Shown: positions 1 through 9,887 of the stretch, in pieces
Position numbering within the stretch: position 1 is the stretch's first letter
Layout: the number at the start of each line of letters is the position of its first letter
Source of the DNA: JAKFDI01 sp044508835
Lineage (GTDB): Bacteria > Pseudomonadota > Gammaproteobacteria > Burkholderiales > Burkholderiaceae_C
NCBI GenBank assembly: GCA_044508835.1
Contig: JBIQHD010000011.1
Span: 55,517-119,516 of the forward strand
Reading direction: 5' to 3'
Length of the DNA stretch: 64,000 bases
The notes under the pieces: model-generated
Seen by the model: only the letters and a program-made list of their open reading frames with translations
Told to the model about the DNA's origin: nothing
Database searches by the model: none
Made by a program: the position numbers and the translations under genes

Positions 1-18
1 GCCACGAGGGCGCCCTGA

Positions 19-1548
19 TCAGGCCGTGGATGCGAGCACGGGCCACGGCAGCGGCGCGTCCGCCGGCACCGCGCGCAGTGCGGAGCAGGCGCCGACGATG
101 GTGCCGCCAACGCCGCGCACCGGTGCGATGTCGAGCGTGACCGCGATGTGCGCACCGTCCTTGGTGCGCCGCACGGTGCGCAGCTGGACGATGCGCTCGC
201 CGCGGCGCAGCCGCTCCTGGATGTCGGCTTCTTCCTCGAGTTGCGCCGGCGGCAGGAGGTGGGCGATGTTCTGCCCCACCATCTCCTGCGCGCTATAGCC
301 GAGCAGCCGCCGCGCCGCCGGATTCCAAGCCGAGATGGCACCATTCAACTGGCTGACGATGACCGCGTCCGCCGAGGCTTCCATGAGCGCGGCCAGCACG
401 CCGGCTGCCTGCTGGCCGGGAGGGTCGGCCGCTGCCGAGTCAGCCGGCAGCGCTGTCGGCGCGGCAGCGTCGCGCCGCCAGGCGACCACCCGGTTGCGCC
501 CGCTGCGCTTGGCCTTGTAGAGGCATTCGTCCGCCCGCGAGACGGCATGCTCGAGGTCCTCGCCCGCCAGCAGTTGCGCCACGCCAATCGAGGCGGTGAC
601 GCCGACCGCCCCGCCGTCCGCGGCGCGAAGCGGCACGGCTTCGATCTTGCGGCGGATCTTCTCTGCCGCTGCACGCGCTGCATCGAGCGGTGTATGAGGC
701 AGCCAGACGACGAACTCCTCGCCGCCCCAGCGGGCTACTTCGTCGCCCGTGCGCGTGTTGTCGCGCAGCACGGTCGCCACCGCCTGCAGCACCGTGTCGC
801 CGAACGGATGGCCGTGGGTGTCGTTGACGCGCTTGAAATGGTCGATGTCGAGCAGCAGCACCGACATGCGTCGCCGATCGGCCACGCCCTTGCGGATGGC
901 CTCGTTCAGGCGCGTGATGGAGCGCCGGTTGAGCAGGCCGGTGAGCGGGTCGCGCTGCGCGAGGTCGGTCAGACGCGACACCCGCGCGGATTGAAGCAGC
1001 ACCGCCGCCAGTGCCTCGGCCAGCGACTCGAACAGGCCGGTGCCCACGCGGTCGAAGTAGTCCGCCCGGTCGGCATAGACCACGATCGCGCCGTCTTCGC
1101 CGTCCCCCAGCGCGGGCAGCGGCAGCGCCAGCAGGCTGCGCAGCCCGTAGCGCCGCACCGCCGTTCGCCAGCGCGGCACCCCGGAGCGTCTGCCACCCAG
1201 GCGGACGGGTTGCGCCGGCTTGTCCTGGAAGGCGTCGACGACGTTCGGCAGGCCGGCCAGCTCTTCGCTGCGCAGGCGCAGGCCCTCGGCATAGGCGGCG
1301 GCGGGACCCGCGATGACCTGCGGCTGCACTTCCTCGCTGCCGTGTGGGCCACGCCACACCCAGCACAGGCGCAGGTGCATCGAGGCGCCGATCACCGTCT
1401 CGCAGATCGCGCGCGCCTTGGCGAGCGGCTCGTCGCTGCCTTGCAGTGCGCGGGTGCATTCGAGCAGCAGCGCTTCCGCGACGCGGGCGCGCTCGGCTTG
1501 CGGTTGCAGCAGCGTCGCCGACGAGCCGGCGGATGCCGGAATTTCCAT
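19..1548 (-). CDS. GAF-GGDEF-PAS diguanylate cyclase
   Basis: Predicted cytosolic enzyme of 509 aa that makes cyclic di-GMP from two GTP. Residues about 25-190 look like a GAF sensor. Residues 195-358 form the GGDEF domain with an intact GGEEF signature at 275-279 and a correctly spaced RxxD inhibitory site (R266-TGD), so it should be active and product-inhibited. Residues about 385-490 form a C-terminal PAS domain, an unusual position because PAS normally precedes GGDEF. No membrane segment is visible. It ends 18 bp from the window edge, and its start lies 10 bp after the stop of the hybrid kinase on the same strand, so the two are probably co-transcribed and functionally linked. The domain call is firm; the signal sensed is unknown. 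Confidence 0.92.
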   Translation of the reverse strand: MEIPASAGSSATLLQPQAERARVAEALLLECTRALQGSDEPLAKARAICETVIGASMHLRLCWVWRGPHGSEEVQPQVIAGPAAAYAEGLRLRSEELAGLPNVVDAFQDKPAQPVRLGGRRSGVPRWRTAVRRYGLRSLLALPLPALGDGEDGAIVVYADRADYFDRVGTGLFESLAEALAAVLLQSARVSRLTDLAQRDPLTGLLNRRSITRLNEAIRKGVADRRRMSVLLLDIDHFKRVNDTHGHPFGDTVLQAVATVLRDNTRTGDEVARWGGEEFVVWLPHTPLDAARAAAEKIRRKIEAVPLRAADGGAVGVTASIGVAQLLAGEDLEHAVSRADECLYKAKRSGRNRVVAWRRDAAAPTALPADSAAADPPGQQAAGVLAALMEASADAVIVSQLNGAISAWNPAARRLLGYSAQEMVGQNIAHLLPPAQLEEEADIQERLRRGERIVQLRTVRRTKDGAHIAVTLDIAPVRGVGGTIVGACSALRAVPADAPLPWPVLASTA

Positions 1549-1557
1549 CGTGAGCCT

Positions 1558-4500
1558 TCAGGCGCCCGGCGCCAGCGGAACCTGCGCGAGCGCCGCGCGC
1601 ACGTCGTCGATGCGCGGCGGCTTGGGCAGCAGTTTGTCGACGTGCGGAGGCTGCTCGCCCGCGTCGCTCATGCGCCGGCCCCAGCCAGTGAGCATGATCA
1701 CCGGCGTGCGCGGCGACGCCCGTTTGACGGCCGCCGCCACCTCCCGGCCGTCGACCTGGGGCATGCCGAGGTCGGTGATCACTGCGTCGTAGGCCTGGCC
1801 GCGCGCCTGTGCTGCGGCGAAGGCTTCGATGGCCGCCTGCCCGCCCGAGGCCGCGTGCACCTGATGGCCGTCGAGCTCGAGCAGTTCTTGCAGCGACGCG
1901 CGCACCGCCCTCTCGTCGTCCACCAGCAGCAGGCGCAGCGCCCGCGCGGCGGCAGGAGCGGTGACGTCCGTCTGCGGCAGAGCCGCGCGAGCCGGCGCAT
2001 TCGCGGTCTCGCGCTCGAGCTGGAACGCGATGCGCACCGTCGTGCCTTGTCCGCGTGCGCTGTCGATCTCGATTTCGGCGTGGTGCCGCTGCACCGTGCC
2101 GTACACCATCGCCAGGCCCAGGCCCGTGCCACGTTCGCCCTTGGTCGTGAAGAACGGCTCCATGCTGCGGCGGCGCGTCTCTTCATCCATGCCGATGCCG
2201 GTGTCCTGCACTTCCAGCACGACGCATGCGTCCGGTGCCTGCCCGGCGAGGCGTGTGCGCAGCGTGAGGGTGCCGCCCTCCGGCATGGCGTCGACCGCGT
2301 TGAAGATCAGATTCACGAGCGCCTCGCGGATCTCGCGCTCGCTCGCCCGAACGTATGGCAGCGCCTCATCCAGCACCGTCTCGATGCGAACGGCGATGCC
2401 TTCGCGCTGCGGCATGTCGCGCCAGCGCGCCTGGGTCAGGTCGATCGACTGCCGCACCACCTGATTCAGGGCGACGAGCGTGTGCGGCACGCCGGCATCC
2501 TCTTCCCGATAGAACTCGCGCATGCGGGTCAGCGTGCCCGCCACGTCGTCGATGGCGAGCTGGATGGTCTGCAACTGCCTCCTTCCGCCCTCGCTCATGC
2601 CCGTTTCCTTGTCGAGCAGGGATTCGGCATAGAGCGCGGCCGGTGCGATGGCGTTGTTGATGTCGTGGGCAATGCCGCTGGCCATCTCGCCCACGGCGCG
2701 CAGCCGCTCGTGTTGCAGCACCGCGCGCTGCGTACGGCGCAGGTCGTCGTAGGCTGTCTGCAGCCGGCCGTGCAGGTCCGCCTGGTTCAGGGCGAGCGCG
2801 GCGTGCTCGGCCAACTGGCCGAGGAAATCGACCTCTTCCTGCGAGAACCCGCCGAGTTCCGCGCGCGCACCGACCAGCACGCCGAGCGTGCTGCCCTCGA
2901 CCTGCAGCGGCGTGACCACCAGGCTGCGCAATCCGGCCGCCGTCAGGCGACGGCACAGCGCCCGCTCGGACGCAGTGACGTCCGGCTCGTACACCGAGCG
3001 CCGGCTCTTCAGACAGGCCTCGAGGCCGTTGTCCGGCAGCGAGAAGCGGCTGCCCTCGTCCAGCGCAAGGCGGGCGGCCAGGCCGGGGGCGCGCTCGCCG
3101 ATGCTTTCCACGCGCACCCAGCCGTGGGCGCTGTCGCACTGCGCAATGGCGCAGAAGGCGAGCGGCAACTGGCGCTGCAGCCGGTCGGTCACGGTGCGCA
3201 GCACGTTGTCGACTTCCAGCCGGTCTCCGATGGCGCGGGTGACGTCCTGCAGGAGTTGCAGTCTCGCGAGCTGCGCCTGTACCCGCAGCTCGGCGACGTG
3301 GCGTTCTGTCACATCTTGCACCGTGCCACAGAGCAGGTGCGGCGCACCGGCGTCGTTGCGCTTGATTTCAGCCATCGCATGCAGATGCCGCACCGGCTCG
3401 TCGGGAACGACGATGCGATAGCCGATCTCGAACGAGCCTTCGCCGCGCCGGGCGCGATCACAGTACTCGACCAGGCGCGGCCGGTCTTCCGGATGAACGA
3501 GGGCGAGAAAAGACTCGAAGTCGTCGCCGAGCGAGCTGTCGGTGGCGCCGAAGATCCGCGCCGTCTCCGGCGACCAGCGGGTGTGACCGTTGCCGTGCAG
3601 TTCCATCTGCCAGCTGCCGATGCGCGCCACGCGCTGCACCACCCGCAGGTGGTCGTTGAGCTGCTGCAGCTCTCGTGAACGCTGCAGGATGTCCGCCTCC
3701 ATGCGGTCGAGCGTCTCGTCCCCGGACGAATCCGTCCTGCCCTCTTGCTGACGGTAGCGCACGTACTCGGTCACGTCCTCCACGCGGTGGATGATCGATA
3801 TCACCCGGCCATCCGGCGCCAGCACCGGGGAGTTGATCGCGCTCGTGAAGCGCTCCTCGAAGCCGCCGCCGAGTTCTTCGGGCACTGGAATCGGATAGCG
3901 CTGCACGGCCAGCGCGTCCGGCTGCCCGGACAGGCGCACCCGCTCGAGAGAGGCTCGCAGATTCGGCTCGCCGTCGGCATCGGGCTCGTCGGGCGAGGTC
4001 GGAAAGGCCTCGAACAGCGTGCGTCCCACGATGTCGTCCCGGCGTCGACGGGTGGTCTGCAGATAGGCCTCGCTGGCGGCAAGGATGGTGAACTGCTGAG
4101 GATCCAACACGAGGAAGAGGCCAGGCATCTGCTCGAACAGCGCGCGAAAGTGGACACGGGCAGCCTCGGCCTCCTGCCGCGCCGTACGTTCGCGTTCGAG
4201 CAATGCCGCATGGTCGGCTTCGGCCTTCTTGCGCGCATTGATGTCGTGGTAATAGACCGACAGTGAGTTGGGCGACGGATAGGCCACCACTTCGAGCCAC
4301 AGGTCGAACGGCTCGTAGTAGGCCTCGAAGGCAACGCTTTGCTGCCGCGCCATCGCGTCCTCGTAGTGGCGCATGAAGACATTCCCGACCGCCTCGGGAA
4401 ACGCCTGCGCCACCGAACGGCCGATCAGGGCCTCGGGCGTGTTGCCGCCGAGAATCTCGGCGCCCCGCCGGTTGATGTAGGTGAAGCGCCATTCCTTGTC

Positions 4501-5031
4501 GAAGGTGAGCAGGCCATCGCTGATGTTTTCCAGCGTCGTGCCCAGGCGCTCGGATAGGTCCCGCAGGGACTGTTCGGCCTCCCTCTGTTCGGAGATGTCG
4601 ACCAGCGCGCCCACAACGCGCACCACCGCGCCTCCCACGTCGCGCTCGGCCCGCCCGAGCGCACGCACCCAGCGGCGGCGGCCCGAAGGGACGGTGATCT
4701 CCAGTTCGAGATCAAAGGGCGTCCCGTCGTGGACGCAGCGAGCGAAGGCCGCCGTGATCACCGGCCGGTCGCTGGGCATGTAGTGCGCCAGCGCGGAGTC
4801 CAGGTCGGGGCGCGCGTCCGGCGGCAATTCGTGGATGGCTGCCACCTCGGCCGACCAGTGCACTTCGCGCGTGGGCACGTCGAACGCCCAGCCACCGATG
4901 CGCGCGATCCGGCCGGCCAGTTCGACCAGCGGGTCGGGCGGGCCACCGGCTGTCCGCGGCGGCGCCATGCGTTCGCCCTGCCGTGCACGCAAGCGTGCCC
5001 GATGTGTGCGGATCGACGAAGGACGGTTCAT
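1558..5031 (-). CDS. Multi-PAS/GAF hybrid histidine kinase with C-terminal receiver
   Basis: Soluble hybrid sensor kinase of 1157 aa. From the N-terminus I see four PAS-like repeats (roughly 35-600), a GAF domain (about 610-760), a HisKA dimerisation helix with the H-box GIAHDINN near residue 785, a HATPase domain with N box (NLIFNAVDAM) and G boxes (DTGIGM, GTGLGL), and a REC domain at about 1035-1150 with phospho-acceptor Asp in VITDLGMP. No transmembrane helix is present, so it should sense intracellular cues. The ATG at 5031 has no clear ribosome-binding site; an in-frame ATG at 4968 preceded by AGGGCG is a good alternative. It is probably co-transcribed with the downstream diguanylate cyclase, which suggests control of c-di-GMP. 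The dyad at 5090-5108 lies about 60 bp upstream. Confidence 0.9.
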   Translation of the reverse strand: MNRPSSIRTHRARLRARQGERMAPPRTAGGPPDPLVELAGRIARIGGWAFDVPTREVHWSAEVAAIHELPPDARPDLDSALAHYMPSDRPVITAAFARCVHDGTPFDLELEITVPSGRRRWVRALGRAERDVGGAVVRVVGALVDISEQREAEQSLRDLSERLGTTLENISDGLLTFDKEWRFTYINRRGAEILGGNTPEALIGRSVAQAFPEAVGNVFMRHYEDAMARQQSVAFEAYYEPFDLWLEVVAYPSPNSLSVYYHDINARKKAEADHAALLERERTARQEAEAARVHFRALFEQMPGLFLVLDPQQFTILAASEAYLQTTRRRRDDIVGRTLFEAFPTSPDEPDADGEPNLRASLERVRLSGQPDALAVQRYPIPVPEELGGGFEERFTSAINSPVLAPDGRVISIIHRVEDVTEYVRYRQQEGRTDSSGDETLDRMEADILQRSRELQQLNDHLRVVQRVARIGSWQMELHGNGHTRWSPETARIFGATDSSLGDDFESFLALVHPEDRPRLVEYCDRARRGEGSFEIGYRIVVPDEPVRHLHAMAEIKRNDAGAPHLLCGTVQDVTERHVAELRVQAQLARLQLLQDVTRAIGDRLEVDNVLRTVTDRLQRQLPLAFCAIAQCDSAHGWVRVESIGERAPGLAARLALDEGSRFSLPDNGLEACLKSRRSVYEPDVTASERALCRRLTAAGLRSLVVTPLQVEGSTLGVLVGARAELGGFSQEEVDFLGQLAEHAALALNQADLHGRLQTAYDDLRRTQRAVLQHERLRAVGEMASGIAHDINNAIAPAALYAESLLDKETGMSEGGRRQLQTIQLAIDDVAGTLTRMREFYREEDAGVPHTLVALNQVVRQSIDLTQARWRDMPQREGIAVRIETVLDEALPYVRASEREIREALVNLIFNAVDAMPEGGTLTLRTRLAGQAPDACVVLEVQDTGIGMDEETRRRSMEPFFTTKGERGTGLGLAMVYGTVQRHHAEIEIDSARGQGTTVRIAFQLERETANAPARAALPQTDVTAPAAARALRLLLVDDERAVRASLQELLELDGHQVHAASGGQAAIEAFAAAQARGQAYDAVITDLGMPQVDGREVAAAVKRASPRTPVIMLTGWGRRMSDAGEQPPHVDKLLPKPPRIDDVRAALAQVPLAPGA

Positions 5032-5089
5032 GGACGGCAGTGCTTGTTGCGATGCGCAACGGCACGTTACGGCCGCGCCGGCGGCAGGC

Positions 5090-5108
5090 CCTAGGCATTT
5101 TTCTTAAA
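5090..5108. promoter_or_regulatory. Dyad CTTARG-N7-CYTAAR, copy 1 (degenerate)
   Basis: The half-sites are CCTAGG and CTTAAA with exactly 7 nt between them. The site lies in the divergent gap between the hybrid kinase and the REC-HD operon. The same dyad occurs at 10408-10426 and 15772-15790, always just upstream of signalling genes. The regulator role is inferred. Confidence 0.45.
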
Positions 5109-5203
5109 GACCCGTGGGCATTCGCCTACCGGCGCGACAGGCCGCCGAACCTACGCTCGATGCAGGACAGCCCCGCACCACAACAACCGAGCAGGATCCC
5201 GAG

Positions 5204-6565
5204 ATGCCGACTCCCATTCCCGCCGCCGACACCGCGCCGCCGAGCCGCGTGCTGCTCGTGGACGACGAGCCCAACGTGTTGCGCGCGCTGCGCCGTTCCC
5301 TACGCGGGCGCGGGTTCGAGATCCACACCGCCGCCGACGGCGCCGAGGCACTCGCGCTGCTGGCGCGCACGCCGATGGATGCCATCGTGTGCGACATGCG
5401 CATGCCCGGACCGAGCGGGGCCGAAGTGCTCAAGGCATCGATCCGGCTCGCGCCCGGCGCGGTGCGCATTCTCCTCACCGGGTATTCGGACATCGCCTCC
5501 ACCGTGAAGGCCGTGAATGAGGGCGAGATCTTTCGCTATCTCGCCAAACCCTGGGACGACGCGTTTCTGCTGCAGGTGCTGCACGACGGCCTCGGGCGCA
5601 AGGCGCTGGAGCGCGAGCGTGATGCGCTGCTGGTCCTGACCGCGCAGCAGAACGAGCAACTGCGCGTGCTCAACGGCAGCCTCGAGGAGCAGGTGGCACA
5701 GCGCACGCTCGAGCTGGAATGCACGGTCGCCGAACTGCGCCGGACCACCGAGCGCCTGAAGGCCGACTTCTCCAGCACCGTGCGCCTGCTGTCCAGCCTG
5801 ATCGAGCGCCGCGCCGGGCTGACCGGCGGCTGTCCGCGCCGCGTGGCGACGCAGGCGCGCGCGCTGGCCGTACAACTGGGCCTCGAAGCCGAAGCGCTGG
5901 GCGACCTGACCTTCGCCGCACTGCTGCAGGACATCGGCAAGCTCTCGCTGCCCGACGAGATGGTGAAGCTCTCGCTGGAAGCCCTGGACCCCGAGGGCCG
6001 GGACCGGATGCTGCGCCATCCGCTTGCCGGCGAAAGCTCGCTGATGGCACTGCCCTCGCTGCGCGGGGCCGGGGCCATCCTCGGCCAGGTGAATGAGAAC
6101 TTCGACGGCGCCGGCGTGCCGGGCAAGGCGCGCGGCGGCGACATCGCGCTGGCGGCGCGCATCCTTCGGGTGGTGGCTGATTTCGAGCACTACCAGGCGG
6201 GCGCCATCGAGACGGAGAGGCTGTCGCCGCCACGCGCGTTCCGCCGCATCCGGCAGTTCCGCGGCACGCGCTACGACCCGCTGGTCGTGGACGCCCTCCT
6301 GGCCGAGCACAACCAGCCCGTGACAGGCCCGGCACGGCGGGTGCTCGTCGCGAGCGACAGCCTACGCCCCGGCATGCAGCTCGCGCAGGACCTGACGTCG
6401 CCCGAAGGCACGCTGCTGCTGTCGGCCGGGTATGTGCTCGACGACCGCGTGATCGCGCACATCCGCCGCCTCGAAGAGTTCTCGGGGAATTTCCTGTGGA
6501 TCACCGTGGCGGGCGATGCCGGACGCGAGATCCGGCTGGTGCGCGAGACGGAGCCCGCCGCATGA
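5204..6565 (+). CDS. Response regulator with degenerate HD-GYP output domain
   Basis: Protein of 453 aa. An N-terminal REC domain (about 15-130) has the acidic patch VDDEPN and the phospho-acceptor in VCDMRMPG; a coiled coil follows, then an HD-type domain. The helices resemble HD-GYP c-di-GMP phosphodiesterases, but the metal residues are lost: HDIGK is QDIGK, and the HHE...DGxGYP signature reads VNENFDGAGVP. It is therefore probably a non-catalytic or altered-specificity relative, perhaps a c-di-GMP receptor. I chose the ATG at 5204; an upstream GTG at 5114 would add 30 residues without resemblance to REC. Its stop overlaps the next start (ATGA), so it is the first gene of a three-gene coupled operon. 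A close paralogue lies at 14522-15628. Confidence 0.85.
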   Translation: MPTPIPAADTAPPSRVLLVDDEPNVLRALRRSLRGRGFEIHTAADGAEALALLARTPMDAIVCDMRMPGPSGAEVLKASIRLAPGAVRILLTGYSDIASTVKAVNEGEIFRYLAKPWDDAFLLQVLHDGLGRKALERERDALLVLTAQQNEQLRVLNGSLEEQVAQRTLELECTVAELRRTTERLKADFSSTVRLLSSLIERRAGLTGGCPRRVATQARALAVQLGLEAEALGDLTFAALLQDIGKLSLPDEMVKLSLEALDPEGRDRMLRHPLAGESSLMALPSLRGAGAILGQVNENFDGAGVPGKARGGDIALAARILRVVADFEHYQAGAIETERLSPPRAFRRIRQFRGTRYDPLVVDALLAEHNQPVTGPARRVLVASDSLRPGMQLAQDLTSPEGTLLLSAGYVLDDRVIAHIRRLEEFSGNFLWITVAGDAGREIRLVRETEPAA

Positions 6566-7440
6566 ACGCGACGACGCTGCAGGCACCACCGGCTGGGGCT
6601 GTTGCCGCCGACGACCCGCACGCCCTGCGCGAGCAGCTCGAGCAGGCGCAGCGCCAGCTGGTGCAATCCGAGAAGATGGCCGCCATCGGCCAGCTCGCCG
6701 CCGGCGTGGCGCACGAGATCAACAACCCGATCGGCTATGTGTCGTCCAACATCAATGCGCTGTCGGGCTACGTGAACGATCTGCTGCGCTTGATCCGGGT
6801 GTACGAGAAGAGCGAGCGCGCCACGCCGGAACTCGAACGGCTGCGCCGCGAGGTCGACATCGACTTCCTGGCCGAGGACATCGTGGCGCTCGTCGCCGAA
6901 TCGCAGGACGGGATCGACCGGGTCAAGCAGATCGTCCATTCGCTCAAGGACTTCTCGCGCGCCGACGACAGCGGCGACAGCGTGCCCGCCGATCTGCGCC
7001 AATGCATCGAGAGCACGCTCAAGGTCGTCTACAACGAGATCAAGTACAAGGCCGAGGTTCGCCGCGAGTTCGCCGAACTGCCGCCCGTGGTGTGCCGGCC
7101 GTCGCAGATCAACCAGGTGATCATGAACCTGCTGGTGAATGCCGCGCACGCGATCCGCGAGCGCGGCGAGATCGTCGTGCGCACCGCCGTCCATGAGGGC
7201 GGCGCGCTGATCGAAGTGCGCGACACCGGCGCCGGCATCGCCCCCGAGCATCTGGACCGCATCTTCGACCCGTTCTTCACCACCAAGCCGGTCGGCGCGG
7301 GCACGGGCCTGGGGCTGTCGGTCTCGTACGGCATCGTGCGCGAGCACGGCGGCTGGATCAAGGTGGACAGCGAACTCGGCGCAGGCACCTGCTTCCGGGT
7401 GTGGCTGCCACTCGTTCCTGCAGGCCCGGAGCAGGCATGA
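6562..7440 (+). CDS. Soluble sensor histidine kinase
   Basis: Protein of 292 aa with a short N-terminal coiled coil, an H-box in GVAHEINNPIGY (about residues 50-61), an N box (NLLVNAAHAI) and G boxes (DTGAGI, GTGLGL, FFTTKP). It resembles the NtrB-like kinases that lack their own sensor domain. No membrane segment is visible. It starts in an ATGA overlap with the REC-HD gene and ends in an ATGA overlap with the PAS-GGDEF-EAL-REC gene, so the three are translationally coupled. The likely partners are the REC domains of its two neighbours, which would make this a local phosphorelay into c-di-GMP metabolism. The upstream GTG at 6496 was rejected because it lies inside the preceding gene and adds no domain. 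Confidence 0.9.
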   Translation: MNATTLQAPPAGAVAADDPHALREQLEQAQRQLVQSEKMAAIGQLAAGVAHEINNPIGYVSSNINALSGYVNDLLRLIRVYEKSERATPELERLRREVDIDFLAEDIVALVAESQDGIDRVKQIVHSLKDFSRADDSGDSVPADLRQCIESTLKVVYNEIKYKAEVRREFAELPPVVCRPSQINQVIMNLLVNAAHAIRERGEIVVRTAVHEGGALIEVRDTGAGIAPEHLDRIFDPFFTTKPVGAGTGLGLSVSYGIVREHGGWIKVDSELGAGTCFRVWLPLVPAGPEQA

Positions 7441-9887
7441 GCGGGGCCATCGACGATGCGGCCCCCGCGCGCGTCGCACGCGAGCATGCGACGACGCTTG
7501 CGCTGCTCGAAGGCAGCACCGACGCCTTCGTGGCGCTGGACGTCGCGGACCGCGTGACCTATCTCAACGCCCGCGCGAAGCAGTTGTTCGGCGACGCGGT
7601 CACCCGGGGAGAGATCTGGCCGCCAAACTGCCTTGCAGCACCCGGCGAGTCGCGAGAGGTCGAGCTGACAGGTACGAACGGAGCCCTGCGAACGTTCGAA
7701 CTGACGGTCCACGAAACCCGATGGGACGAAACGTCCGTGCTGCTGCTGTGTCTGCGAGACATCACCGAACGCCGCGCTGCCGAGCAAGCGCTGATGCTGC
7801 TGCGCCGCGCGGTGGAGGCGAGTTCCCAGGGCATGGTGATCGCCGACGCGAACGAGCCCGGCTGGCCGCTCATCTACGTGAACCCGGCCTTCGAGCACAT
7901 CACCGGCTACAGCCGCGGCGAGGCGATCGGGCGCGGCTGCGGCTTCCTACAAGGGCACGAGACTGATCAGCCACAGCTGCATGCGCTGCATGCGGCCTTG
8001 CGACGAGGCGAGGGCGCGAACGTGGTGCTGCGCAACTACCGCAAGAACGGTTCGGCGTTTTGGAATGAACTGGCCGTGAGCCCGGTGCGCGGCGTCGAGG
8101 GAACGGTCACGCACTTCGTCGGCATCGTCAACGACGTGAGCGAGCGCCACCGCCTCGAGGAAGACCGGCTGCAGCACAGCACGCATGATGCGCTGACCGG
8201 GCTGCCCAACCGCAAGATGCTGCTCGCCCTGACCCAGCAGGCCATGGAAGCGGCCCGGCAGCGCGCGCACACGGTGGCGCTGTTGCTGCTGCATCTGATG
8301 CACGCCGAGGAGGTCACTGATGCGCACGGGCACGAGGCGGGCGAACAGCTGCTGCTCGAGGTCGTGGCGCGGATCAAGCGCTGCCTGCGCCCCGGCGAAA
8401 TGCTGGCGCGCCTGAGCGACTACGAGCTCGTGGTGCTGGTTCCCGACCTGGTACGTGCCGAGGAAGCGGCAAGCGCAGCCGACCGGCTGCTCGAGATGGT
8501 GTGCCCGCCGCGCGCGTCGGACGAGGTGACGCCGTATGGCGACTGCAGCGTCGGCGTGGCCATCGACGAAGGCGGCAATGACGCCGCCGCCCTGCTGCAG
8601 CAGGCGAGCATCGCCTCGCATTCGGCACGCCGCACGCCGCACAAGGCCGTCGACTACTACAGCGACGAGATCGGCCGGCGCCTGGCCGAGCGTCAGGTCC
8701 TGCGCGCCAGTCTGCGCGGCGCAGTGGGACGCGGAGAGTTCACCCTGCACTATCAACCGCAGCTGGACGTGCAGCGCCAGTGCGTGAGCGGCGTCGAGGC
8801 CCTGCTGCGCTGGCACCACCCGACGCTCGGCGAGGTGAGTCCCACGCGCTTCATCCCGGTCGCCGAGGAGATCGGGATGATCGTGCCCATCGGCGAATGG
8901 GTGATGGAGCAGGCCTGCCGGCAGCACCGCCGGTGGCTCGACCGCGGGCTGCTCGACTGCGCGATTGCGGTCAACGTCTCGGGCGTCCAGTTCCAGCGCG
9001 ACGACTTCGTGGACGTGGTGTGCGACGTGCTGCGGCGCTCCGGCCTGCCGCCGAACCGCCTGGAACTCGAGCTGACCGAATCCGTGACGATGGACACCGG
9101 CGCAGAGACGCTCATGCGGCTGCACCGGCTACGCGCGCTCGGCATCACGCTGTCGATCGACGATTTCGGCACCGGCTTCTCGAGCCTCGGCTACCTGAAG
9201 CGCCTGCCCATCGACAAGGTGAAGATCGACCGTTCGTTCGTGAAGGACATCACCCGCAACGCCGACGACGCGGCGATCACGCTGAGCATCGTCTCCATCG
9301 CCCAGCACCTGCGCCTGCGCGTGGTGGCCGAGGGCGTGGAAACGCAGGCGCAGCTCGCCTTCCTGAAGCGGCATGCGTGCGACGAGATCCAGGGCTTCCT
9401 GGTCTCGCGGCCGCTGGAGGCCGCGCAGGTCGAGCGCTTTCTCGAGAGCTACGTGCCGCCGCGCCCGTCACCCGACGAATGCAGCGAAACGGCGCGGGCG
9501 CCGACGCTGCTGCTGGTGGACGACGAGCCCAACATCCTGCGCGCGCTGACCCGTCTGCTGCGCCGCGACGGCTACCGTGTGCTGACCGCGGACGGCGCCG
9601 CGGCGGCCTTCGACCTGCTCGCGCAGCACGAGGTGCACGTCATCCTGTCGGACCAGCGCATGCCGCGGATGTGCGGCACGGACTTCCTCTCGGAGGTGAA
9701 ATCGCTGTACCCGCAGACGGTGCGCATCGTGCTGAGCGGCCAGACCGACCTGCAGACCGTGACGCGCGCCATCAACGAAGGCGCCGTCTACCGCTTCCTC
9801 ACCAAGCCCTGGGAAGACGACGCGCTGCGCATGCACATCAAGGAAGCTTTCCGCCACCGGCAGCTTGTCGCGCAGGGCGTGGGTTGA
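7437..9887 (+). CDS. PAS-GGDEF(degenerate)-EAL-REC c-di-GMP phosphodiesterase
   Basis: Protein of 816 aa. Two PAS domains come first (about 15-115 and 120-240; the second has a LOV-like GCGFLQG and RNYRKNG pattern). A GGDEF-like domain follows (about 250-410) whose catalytic signature is replaced by LSDYEL, so it should not make c-di-GMP. The EAL domain (about 420-670) keeps EALLRW and DDFGTGFSS, so hydrolysis of c-di-GMP is expected. A C-terminal REC domain (about 690-816) has VDDEPN and LSDQRMP. The cysteine of a true LOV domain appears to be present in GCGFLQG, where the flavin-binding motif is usually NCRFLQG, so blue-light sensing is possible but unproven. It is the last gene of the coupled operon starting at 5204. 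Confidence 0.9.
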   Translation: MSGAIDDAAPARVAREHATTLALLEGSTDAFVALDVADRVTYLNARAKQLFGDAVTRGEIWPPNCLAAPGESREVELTGTNGALRTFELTVHETRWDETSVLLLCLRDITERRAAEQALMLLRRAVEASSQGMVIADANEPGWPLIYVNPAFEHITGYSRGEAIGRGCGFLQGHETDQPQLHALHAALRRGEGANVVLRNYRKNGSAFWNELAVSPVRGVEGTVTHFVGIVNDVSERHRLEEDRLQHSTHDALTGLPNRKMLLALTQQAMEAARQRAHTVALLLLHLMHAEEVTDAHGHEAGEQLLLEVVARIKRCLRPGEMLARLSDYELVVLVPDLVRAEEAASAADRLLEMVCPPRASDEVTPYGDCSVGVAIDEGGNDAAALLQQASIASHSARRTPHKAVDYYSDEIGRRLAERQVLRASLRGAVGRGEFTLHYQPQLDVQRQCVSGVEALLRWHHPTLGEVSPTRFIPVAEEIGMIVPIGEWVMEQACRQHRRWLDRGLLDCAIAVNVSGVQFQRDDFVDVVCDVLRRSGLPPNRLELELTESVTMDTGAETLMRLHRLRALGITLSIDDFGTGFSSLGYLKRLPIDKVKIDRSFVKDITRNADDAAITLSIVSIAQHLRLRVVAEGVETQAQLAFLKRHACDEIQGFLVSRPLEAAQVERFLESYVPPRPSPDECSETARAPTLLLVDDEPNILRALTRLLRRDGYRVLTADGAAAAFDLLAQHEVHVILSDQRMPRMCGTDFLSEVKSLYPQTVRIVLSGQTDLQTVTRAINEGAVYRFLTKPWEDDALRMHIKEAFRHRQLVAQGVG

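Noticed and set aside
148..3678. Very long open frame on the plus strand opposite the cyclase and hybrid kinase
   Set aside because: It has no recognisable domain and is the antisense of two genes with full domain signatures. Long antisense frames are expected at this GC content.
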